NCBI RefSeq assembly: GCF_020497125.1
Contig: NC_059075.1
Span: forward strand, 60,593,321 to 60,657,320
Length of the DNA: 64,000 nt
Origin: Mauremys mutica
Taxonomy: Eukaryota; Chordata; Testudines; Geoemydidae
Direction: 5' to 3'
In this document: positions 55,506 through 64,000 of the stretch, piece after piece
Layout of the letters: every line of letters begins with the position of its first letter
Position numbering within the stretch: position 1 is the stretch's first letter
Made by a program: the position numbers and the translations under genes
Notes under the pieces: model-generated
Seen by the model: the letters and a program-made list of their open reading frames with translations, nothing else
What the model was told of the DNA's origin: nothing
The model's database searches: none

Positions 55506-58500
55506 TAGCCCATTTTTCTAAGTGCTCTAAAGTTCACATGTTTATTCAGATTGTCTTGAAAATTACTGGGCCTCATAGAGGTCTAGGCTAGAGTTACTAG
55601 TCCAAATTTGAAGTCATTTAAGCCAGGGGTTCCCACGAGACCCTTAAAAATAATTTGACATCAACATTTTATGATTTTTTTTTTAATTATAGTATCCCTG
55701 GGGCTCAAAATCAGTTCCTGTTACTCCCCAAACTAACAGGACCTGCATGGGACTAATCTCAACTGCTGTCCAGCCGCTGTTGCCCCTTTGGAGAAGCAAT
55801 ATTGGAAAAACTTCTTTAGAGTAAACGTTAGCTGCACAATGTGGTTTGAATTGCTGTGATGAGCCAGAAAAAACTCATTTGTACATTTGAACAGATCTGT
55901 ACACAGATTTAACTGTAGGTGCACCCAATATTCTAAAAGGGTCTGAATAGAGTTGATGGGAAAAGTTTCCTCAAAATTTTTTCAATCAGAAAATGTAGCT
56001 GAAACAAAACACTTCAAGGGAACATGTTGATTATGATAAACATTTTGATGGGAGAAAGCCCAAGTGAATTGTTTTGACTTTGTTGTTTTTCTTTTTATAA
56101 TGTTGAAATGTTTTGATAAAGTAAAAACATTTTGTTTCAACTTTTTCACTTTAATTAATTTCATTCTATTATCTAAAATGAATTGTATATAAACATTGTG
56201 TCTACATATACAAAAACTACATTAAAAGAACATTATGTAAACATGTTAAGACTTCCTAAATAATAAATAGTTGGTGGAGAAAACCCCCCAAACATTAATA
56301 AGGTTGCAAAGTCAAGCACTCAGAAGTTGGGAGGGGCCAGAATTAAGGTTGACTGTGCCACCTTAATTCAGTCCCCCTGGTGCATATGTAGTAGGACACA
56401 GTTTTAACTACACGATCACATGCTATTGTTATCAAGGACCCCTGCCTCACTGAGTGCACAGGACAGGCAGCGCTCACGTAATAAGCAGTTTTTTAAAACT
56501 TGTCTGCTTTAGGACCTGCCTCAATGTGACAACATCTTGGTTCCATGACACTAATGTTGTACCCTGGGGTCCCTTTGGAAAGTGAGCCTGGATCTGACCA
56601 GAACGGGCTCTTTACTCATGGCTAATATCCCAGTTTGGAATTGTACATTAACTTGCACTTCTCCTCTTTAAAAAGAAGTATTCACTCCTTCTTACAACAC
56701 CTTTGTGAGGGAGTTCAGTAGTGTTACTCCGAGCATGCAAGTGGAGAAACTGAGGCACTATGGTTAAGTCTAGCATTTTAAAACTTGGATGCCTAAATAA
56801 ATGGCCTGATTTGCTGAGGTGCTGAGCACCCACCACTGGTACAAAAAAGTCAGTTGGAGATGTGGTTGCTTAGTATCTCTGAAAATGAAGGCCCAAGAAA
56901 CTGCTCAAAAGCCATGGAGAAAGTCAGCTGGGATGAACTCAGTAGCTTCTGGCTTTCACTCTTATTCTCAGACTATTAGCTCACCAATCCATGTTAAATA
57001 GCTCAGGAAATGTTCTTCTCTCTCTTGTTTGCTGAGCCTACTATGCCACTCAAACAGGACAATGCTGGAGGTAATATAGTGTACAAGCAAACGTATGTCT
57101 AGGGAGATAGTATCACCTTATGAAAAGGAGCTTGTAGCAGGCTGCACCCCTAGGTGTCTTCTCTTAGCTAGGCCCTCTAAATTACTCTTGCCTAGCTTCA
57201 GCTGGACTAGCAGCAAAAGTCTTTCAAACAAACAAAACTCCAAACAACACCTTCCTAACAAAGTCCTCCCAGGTGCATCTACTGGGGTCCAATCTCACCA
57301 CTTGGAGGCATGGTCAAATTATCTCAGGCCTTTCTCCTTGGGCCAGGAGAGGTCAGCAGGCAAGCAGTCCTTCCCCTGCTAATGTCTCCCCCTGGGAAGA
57401 GGCAAATTATATGCTACTCTCCTTTCTGGAACTTGTCCTGGTTGGTTGAGAGGGAGGAGGAGCCTTCTCCCACCCTCTACACTACAAGGCTCCTTGTCCC
57501 TTAAAGAGACACTAACCTGGATTTCTTTCTCTGCACCCCACCCTGCAACACTATTACATCAGGATAATTTCCTCTCTCCCAGTATCTGCGTCTGCCATTT
57601 CCTAGGCCATCCTCTGCTCCAGAACTCCTCGAACATGGTAACCGTGGCTCCCAGATTTCCCCCTCTGGCCTTAAAAGACCAGTATACGCCAGTTCAGAGC
57701 GAATGATAAAAGGGAGATAGTCCACTAGAGTGTAGTAAACATCCAGTAATAGTATATTCAAGTTTGGCTTGGAATCCTTCTTTTACAGGAAGGGGGTTAA
57801 AGATCTGAGCTATTTGCAGCCCTGTTCCATTTTACAGGCACATGTTGTCAGTTGCACATAATGTTGGAATGAGAAATTTCCACTTGGAAGGATCAAAACG
57901 TTTCATGTTGATAATGTCAAATAGTTTCATTTTGATAATGTTGAAACAATGTGACATTAGCCACATGAAATGTTTTGAGGCTTCTAACTTAACATTTTAT
58001 GGAACTTCCCCATTTCCAATGCTGACATTTCGTTCCAATGGAATGAAAATCAATTTTGAAACGGGGGAATTTCCTGCAGAACAAAAACTTTGTTTTCTGA
58101 GCAGCTCTAGGGCCACCACACTGCTAGTTATCCTTAACTCTGAATTAACGTTTCCTGGACAGTGAATTTACCTCCAGAACAAGGCAGCAGGAATGCAAGC
58201 TTCACCACATTGCCCCATCAATGCCCCTAGACTAGAAAGACCACTGCCATGGCTGAAGAACTAGTTCTAGTTCCATTGGTCTATCCAGTGCTTGGTCTCT
58301 GAACCAAGAGTGCCATTTGGTGCCAATTTCTGTAGTGGGTTTTTTTGTTGACACAGTCCATTAGGATGAGGGCAAAGACCCACCTGACTTCATCTGCGTA
58401 GACTACCAAACAGCAACTGTTGGATCCCTCTTTGCAACATAGGGCCCCAGTCAGGTCGTCCAGTTGACAAGACTTTAATCTGCTCCTATTGAAGAGGCTG

Positions 58501-60120
58501 AGCTGAGGTTTCTAGGTGGGGAGGAAGGACATTAGAATGCTCCTGGGCCATACATGAACAAAAGGACATGTTACAGTGTCTGAAAGGGACACAAGCGCCA
58601 CAGTGGATTGGTACCTGTAATCAAAGTTACCCTGTTTTGTGTGTGTCTGTGCAGCTGCCGTGGCCTTGTAAAATGGAACAGTGCTGTAAATATCACAGAT
58701 CTTTAATCCCCCTTCCAAGTAAAAGGATTGCAAGCCCAACTGTGATATATTATTACTGTAAGTTTACTACAGTGCAATGGACTATGCCTCTTTTATCATT
58801 AGCCCCTTTTTCAGAACATGATAACAATATATCCATAGATATACTTCCACTTGTAACGTTTGTCACCTCACCTCCCGTTCTGTATTAGTCTCATGACATA
58901 GGAAGCTCAGAACTCGAGACACAGAAGAACATTCAGTGGTCTATTTAACGTGCTGATGGGAGGGAGAGCTTGGTGATTGAATTCTCTGAGAACAAAACTG
59001 GAAGCCAGAAGATCATGAATTTCATCCCAGCTTACTCCCTTCATGGCCTTGGGAAAGTTGCTTGGGGCAAAATTTTCATGATTGGTTGCCGAAAAGTTAG
59101 TCACCTGGCCTGATTTTTTTAGAGTTATTGAGCAACCGTAGTGCTAATTGACTCCTCTGGAACATGTGTATGCTTAACAAATGCTTTTATTTAGATGCCT
59201 GTGGATTTAGGTGCCCAACTTAAGGCATTTAAGTTTGAAAATGTTAGATTTAACCACTGTGCCTCATTTCCCCATTTGTAAAATAGGAACAATACTACAG
59301 ACCTCTCTCATTAAAGTGTTGTGAGGACTTAGTGTTTGCCTCTGCAGACGAAAAATGCTAATTATTAAAATTAACATATAATTTCATATTGGGATATTGG
59401 GCATGTGCGTAGAAAGTCCAGTCAACTCAGAGCCAGGCCTCACATTCCAAAAGGACCTCCAAGTGCAACATTTGTGTCACAGCGCCAAGATGTTGTGACA
59501 TCCAGGCCCTGAAGCAGTCAGGTTTGTGAGGAGGAGGATACAGTTACATCATTCTTTTCTTGAAACTCAGAAGCTACAGCCTGCATCTGTGACCTAAGCT
59601 GCAGTATCTTTCTGTCAGCGTAACAACTGTTATACACACACTGAATAATTCAGAAAGGCCCCAGCTCATCTTTCTAGAGAACAGGTCAGTCTCTTCTCCT
59701 CAAATCCCAGAAGGGAGAGGAATGACTTTTTGCGAGAGAGATGGATGCACACCCCACACCTCCATGCACTTTAGAAACCATCACAGCCAGACATGGAGAT
59801 TCATGTAGAGCAAGATAGGAGTTTACTCATTGAGATGGTCATGTCTCTTGCACCCTATCATCTTGTGGGGTAGGATGTGGTATGGGTAAAAGAGTGTGAA
59901 AGCCCACAGTCAAAGGGGTGAGGGTGCATATGTGTGTGAGCACGTGTGCATGCCAAGAATGTGGAACTGTTTTGGGGGAACATCATAGTACTTCTACCTG
60001 CCCTTCCTTTCCCACACACCCACCCCTCTATAGAGTGTCAGGAGGAGTGAGATGTTCCATTTCCCCTGGACTCAGGGGAGGGGAGAGGCGGTGACATGGT
60101 CTGCTCTTTCCCAGCAGGGG
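55506..60120. other. Intergenic, AT-rich with interspersed repeats
   Basis: 55920-56160 and 57860-58120 belong to the same style of T/A-rich repeat as 34797-35220 (GAAA.TTTC.. words). Other parts carry no recognised gene. Short ORFs have no domain signature. Confidence 0.5.
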
Positions 60121-60234
60121 TCCAGATGATTCTGTAGAAGAAAAGGAACAGCCAGGGGATTCCCAGCTTGTACAAGTCACCTCTCAGGAGGTGCCAGTGC
60201 TGATGCACCTACTGGTGGGAAGAGCTGGGAACCC

Positions 60235-60296
60235 TATAAATTCCTCAGTCAAGGACAAGCTTCTCCTGTTGCTCCCACTTCAGATTCTCCCATCTG
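60235..60296 (+). promoter_or_regulatory. Possible TATA promoter and non-coding first exon
   Basis: TATAAA at 60235-60240 is followed 57 bases on by CTG|GTAAGTCC, a strong donor at 60297. By human gene order SPINT1 starts downstream of PPP1R14D on the plus strand, so this could be its 5' exon. No SPINT1 coding exon (signal peptide, MANSC or Kunitz) was recognised before 64000. The link is inference. Confidence 0.25.
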
Positions 60297-61190
60297 GTAA
60301 GTCCTCATTTCATCATGCAGTAAAAAGGCAGGAAGGGGAGTTCTGGGGGAGATAAACTCCTCCAACCCCAGTAGAGAGAGGGAAGGGGGAACTTTCCACC
60401 TCCTTGTATTTATCTATTCGGATTTATACTGCTCTGTGCAAAAGAATGCCTTCCCCCACCTCTGAGTGCTCTGGATGTCCTCTTCAAAATACAGCTCATA
60501 AAATAAACAGACTAGTAATTACTGGCAGACGAGAGGAGCCAGCCTCCATCTACTGGTAACTACACGGTACCAGGACTGCCTGTTGCAATAATATTTTAAT
60601 AAGAGGCACAAGTGTTACCCCGTAGATGATTCCTTCCCCTCCACCCCCATCTCCCAGGGAGACTGATTACATGAATTTTATGCCAGATTATAAAATATTC
60701 CTGTTACTTCTCCTATTCCGGTAAAGAGCATGAAGGGGGCAGGGCAGGGAGAGAGAGAAGCATAGCAACCAACATTTTTTAGCACTCAAGACCAGATTCT
60801 CAAAGGTATTAGGCTCCTAATTCTTGTTGATTTCAATGGAAGTTAGGACCCTAGATACCTTTAAGGGTCTGGGTCTAAATTCTTACCTGCTCATTTCATT
60901 TGGAAAAGAGTCTTACATTTTTCCTTTTAAAATTTAACAGCGTCTTGGCTGGTGTGGCTGGGAACAATTGAAGCAGTGGCAAATAATAGGCGTAGTTTGA
61001 CTTCTAGGTTTGGGGGGTGGTTCCAGTCAGGCCAACGGGGCCATGCTTGGGGTGTGGGGGACAAATTCTGTGCCTGCCCACAGGGGCGCCATTTCCATTT
61101 TGAGGAGGGGGCACAACGTTAACCGTGATTCCAGGGGCTACTTAGGCAACTGAAAACTCTAGTGTTTTTGCAGATTTTGTTTGTTTTCAG

Positions 61191-61565
61191 TCAGGGTGGA
61201 TGTGGTCCACTGCTAATAATTGATGAGGAGGTATCAATACCAAGGGAGGGAAAATTGCTTTTGTAGTGAGCCAACCACTCCCAGTCCCTAGTCAACCCCA
61301 AATTAATGGTGTTAAGTTTGAAAATGAATTGTAGCTCTGCAGTTTCTCTTTGAAGTCTGTTTTTGAAGTTTTTTTGTTGAAGGACGGCTACTTTAAAATC
61401 TGTTATTGAATGTCCAGGGAGATTGAAGTGTTCTCCTACTGGCTTTTGTATGTTACCATTCCTGATGTCTGATTTGTGTCCATTTATTCTTTTACATAAA
61501 GACTGTCCTGTTTGGCCAATGTACATGGCAGAGGGGCATTGCTGGCACATGATGGCATATATCAC
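61191..61565 (-). pseudogene. GIY-YIG endonuclease domain of PLE (open)
   Basis: 124 open codons covering the nuclease motif (IYAIMCQQCPSAMYIGQTGQ, RINGHKSDI) and the C-terminal helical part. Better preserved than the copy at 53238. It lacks an intact upstream reverse transcriptase, so it is counted as a remnant. Confidence 0.8.
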
Positions 61566-62490
61566 ATTAGTAGATGTGCAGGTGAATGATGTGGTTGGGT
61601 CCTATGATGGTGTCGCTAGAGTAGATATGGGGACAGAGTTGGCAACGGAGTTTGTTACAGGGATTGGTTCCTGGGTTAGTGTTTCTGTGGTGTGGTCTGT
61701 AGTTGCTGGTGAGTATTTGCTTCAGGTTGAGGGGCTGTCTGTAAGTGAGGACTGGCCTGCCTCCCAAGGGTGGGAGAGTGAGGGATCGTTTTCCAGGATA
61801 AGTTGTATATCGTTGATGATGCGCTGGAGAGGTTTTAGTTGGGGGCTGTACATGATGGCCAGGCGTCTTCTATTATTTTTCTTGTTGGGCCTGTCCTGTA
61901 GGAGGTGACTTCTGGGTACCTGTCTCGCTCTGTCAGTCTGTTTCCTCACTTCCCCAGATGGGTATTGTAGTTTTAAGAATGCTTGATAAAGATCTTTTAA
62001 GTGTTTGTCTCTGTCTGAGGGATTGGAGCAAATGCAGTTGTATCTTACGCCTTGTCTATAGACAATGGATCATGTGATGAATCCTGGATGGAAGTGGGAG
62101 GCATGTAGGTAAGTATAGTGGTCAGTAGGTTTCCAGTATAGGGTGGTGTTTATGTGACCATCACTTATTTGCACTGTAATGTCCAGGAAGTGGATCTCTT
62201 GTGTGGACTGGTCCAGGCTGAGGTTGATGGTTGGGTGGAAATTATTGAAATTCTAGTGGAATTCCTCAAGGGCCTCCTTCCCACATCCCGCATCCACCCT
62301 GACTGAATTGGCCTTGTCAACACTGGTTCTCCACTTGTAAGGTAACTCCCTTCTCTTCATGTGCCAGTATATTTATGCCTGTATATGTAATTTTCACTCC
62401 ACGCATCTGAAGAAGTGAGTTTTTTACCCAAGAAACCTTATGCCCAAATAAATCTGTTAGTCTTTAAGGTGCCACCGGACTCCTCATCCT
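61191..62490 (-). mobile_element. Penelope-like element, RT thumb and GIY-YIG remnants
   Basis: On minus, 62215-61950 reads FLDITVQISDGHINTTLYWK, PTDHYTYLHASHFHPGF and, after a TGA, KHLKDLYQAFLKLQYPSGEV, the end of the PLE reverse transcriptase. Frames at 61949-61722 and 61767-61567 follow with the linker CQLCPH. The frame at 61565-61191 has [27 protein letters not shown] and [16 protein letters not shown]. Stops and frameshifts make it inactive. A plus-oriented terminal repeat lies at about 62395-62490 (CTTATGCCCAAATAAATCTG, AAGGTGCCACCGGACTCCTC), inverted relative to the ORF. Confidence 0.88.
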
Positions 62491-62751
62491 TTCTTATCTT
62501 AATCACCTGTTATTCACTCTGTTTATAAACAAAATTCTGACTCCCTGCCTCAGGGGTTCAAGCTGGGAGCAGCACTCTCCTGTCTCCTCTGCAGAACTCA
62601 TTGCATTGCACACTCAGGGTGCCTACCTAAGGCTTGCAGTTTGTGGGGGCAATGCCCTTGCATGCCCCTCCCCCAAATTCCACCTATAAGCAGCATAGGG
62701 ACATAGGTCATCTCTCCTGCTTCTTGTAATGGCCTCAGGACTTCTGTCTCA
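62491..62751. other. Short unassigned intergenic stretch
   Basis: No repeat or gene recognised. Confidence 0.4.
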
Positions 62752-62936
62752 GGGCTGGTCTACACACAGATTTTGAACTGCTATAACTAGATCCGTTTAG
62801 GAACTGGTATAGTTAAAGTGCAACCCCCTAGTGTGGATGTGGTTATACAGGCACCTTGGTACCAGTATTGATCTAGCTGATTCCCCTAGAATTATGAGGA
62901 GATGTCATTTACAAAACCCTGTGTGCAGACCAGTCC
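62752..62936. mobile_element. MITE with TCA flanks
   Basis: Ends GGGCTGGTCTACACACA and TGTGTGCAGACCAGTCC are inverted, with TCA immediately outside both. Compare 15318-15550 (same flank triplet) and the Harbinger left end at 1618 (GGCTGGTCCACACTAG). Confidence 0.75.
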
Positions 62937-63103
62937 TCAATAGGAGTCACTGTGAGGAATGGCACAGAATACTGCATGCGGGAAGGCTTTTATATACCGT
63001 CAGCCTTTCCCAACAAGGTTCCCTGGAGGGAAAGATGAAGGAGTGCAGGCTGTGGAATGCCCAGGGCTACTTTTGTCCGAGTAGGAAGGAGTCATTCTAG
63101 GGC

Positions 63104-63639
63104 AGGGTTTCTCAAGCTGTGAGTCGGGACCCAAAATTGGATTGCCACAATGTTTCAAAGGGTCCCATGGCAGCTTCAATGGCTCCTGTCCCACAGGACT
63201 AGCTGGGCTCACTTCCCTATTCCAGGCACTGCAACCTCTGGGGTCCCAGCACCACTCAGCTTTGGCCCAGCCATCATGATGTCAGGACTCCAGGTAGGCC
63301 AAATCTGAGTGAGTGGCACTGCAACCCCATGAGTCAGGTCACAACTCTACTCTCACAAATTTGGTCCAGTTGGGGGTGGGGAGGTGGGGGCAAACCTGCG
63401 TGGTGCTGCAACCCCAGGGGTTGCCAGGCCCGGAGTGGAGAGCCATGACCAGCCAGCCCCGCAGCACAGGAGCTGCCATTGTGGGGTGAGTGGTGGGCAG
63501 GACTCAACTCCCCTCCGAGGGTCAGATACAATGGAAACCAGCCAGGGCCTCCACCCCCAGATTATTTACTGGGTTGTGACAGGTCATAAACTTTTATAAA
63601 TGGGCCCTGAGCCCAAAAAGGTTGAGAAGCACTGCTGTA
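63104..63639. mobile_element. hAT-like element
   Basis: Ends CAGGGTTTCTCAAGC and GGTTGAGAAGCACTG are inverted. Flanks TTCTAGGG and CTGTAGGG agree at six of eight positions, as an aged 8-bp duplication. The ORFs inside are repeat reading. Confidence 0.75.
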
Positions 63640-63919
63640 GGGAATGGCATGGGAGTTCTGCCTGTGGGGAGCTCAGTACGTAGGGAATGATGTAGGAGCA
63701 TGGGTGATGTGGGAACTCTCAGCTACTCTCATCCTAGCCTCTCCTAGCAGGTGGCAATATGAGGAATGGCAAAGGAAAGCTGGCAATATGAGAGCACTCA
63801 GCCATTCTAGTCCCAGCCTCCCTTAGCAGGAGCTACTATAAGGAATAATGCAGGAGGGCTGCTAAAGGCAAATCAAATCAAAGATTGTCCTCACTGTCAA
63901 AAACAATGTGTTGCATAGG

Positions 63920-64000
63920 CACTGACTCCGTGGGTGCTCCGGGGCTGAAAAAAAATTGTGTGTGCTCAGCTCCTCCCCTTCCCCATCCCCCCCGCCTCCT
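63920..64000. repeat. Interspersed repeat cut by window end
   Basis: Begins GGCACTGACTCCGTGGGTGC, then TCCGGGGCTGAAAAAAAATT, a widely dispersed reptile repeat. Truncated at 64000, class not determined. Confidence 0.4.

Noticed and set aside
54997..55521. Long ORFs on both strands near 55.2 kb
   Set aside because: The DNA is a palindrome, so both strands give related peptides. No protein family is visible.
1..64000. CRISPR arrays, bacterial operons, tRNA or rRNA genes
   Set aside because: None seen. Direct repeats are dispersed transposon copies and no tRNA cloverleaf was recognised; only SINE-like tRNA-derived pieces.
60297..64000. SPINT1 coding exons
   Set aside because: No signal peptide exon, MANSC or Kunitz pattern was recognised in any frame; the gene, if present, continues beyond the window.

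Overview
The window is vertebrate nuclear DNA, most likely from a turtle. It has long introns with GT/AG borders, a CpG-rich promoter island, and a sauropsid repeat load: CR1 LINEs, GIY-YIG Penelope-like elements with inverted terminal repeats, hAT and PIF/Harbinger DNA transposons, and MIR/CORE-SINE remnants. Three host genes are recognisable from their exons. In the order DNAJC17 (minus), ZFYVE19 (plus), PPP1R14D (minus), they match the gene order of human chromosome 15q15.1. The turtle assignment rests on repeat types recognised by eye and is inference.

Layout. 1-11755 lies beyond exon 5 of DNAJC17, apparently inside a long intron. It holds a near-identical copy of the ZFYVE19 first-exon region (1-1355), a composite PIF/Harbinger transposon of about 8.5 kb (1356-9840), GC-rich repeats, and a 766-bp insert with 23-bp flanking direct repeats. 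11756-20750 carries DNAJC17 exons 5 to 1. 20420-21130 is a CpG island at the head-to-head DNAJC17/ZFYVE19 promoter. 22343-38912 carries all 11 coding exons of ZFYVE19 (ANCHR, 429 codons), with introns loaded by hAT, CR1, MITE and Penelope-like insertions. 39413-44615 is intergenic. 44616-54472 is the four-exon PPP1R14D gene. 54473-64000 is intergenic and repeat-rich, with two Penelope-like elements nearby and a possible TATA-driven first exon at 60235-60296, where SPINT1 would begin by synteny.

The host genes have unrelated jobs: a J-domain co-chaperone, an ESCRT/abscission-checkpoint regulator and a PP1 inhibitor. DNAJC17 and ZFYVE19 probably share a bidirectional promoter. The strongest points for a second look are: a conserved third ORF of the Harbinger element, on the minus strand inside the intron of its Myb-like gene and followed by a polyadenylation signal in both copies; the duplication of ZFYVE19 exon 1, including its GC splice donor, 21.8 kb away; inverted repeats flanking the exons that encode the VPS4-binding motifs; and Penelope-like insertions with well-defined target-site duplications.
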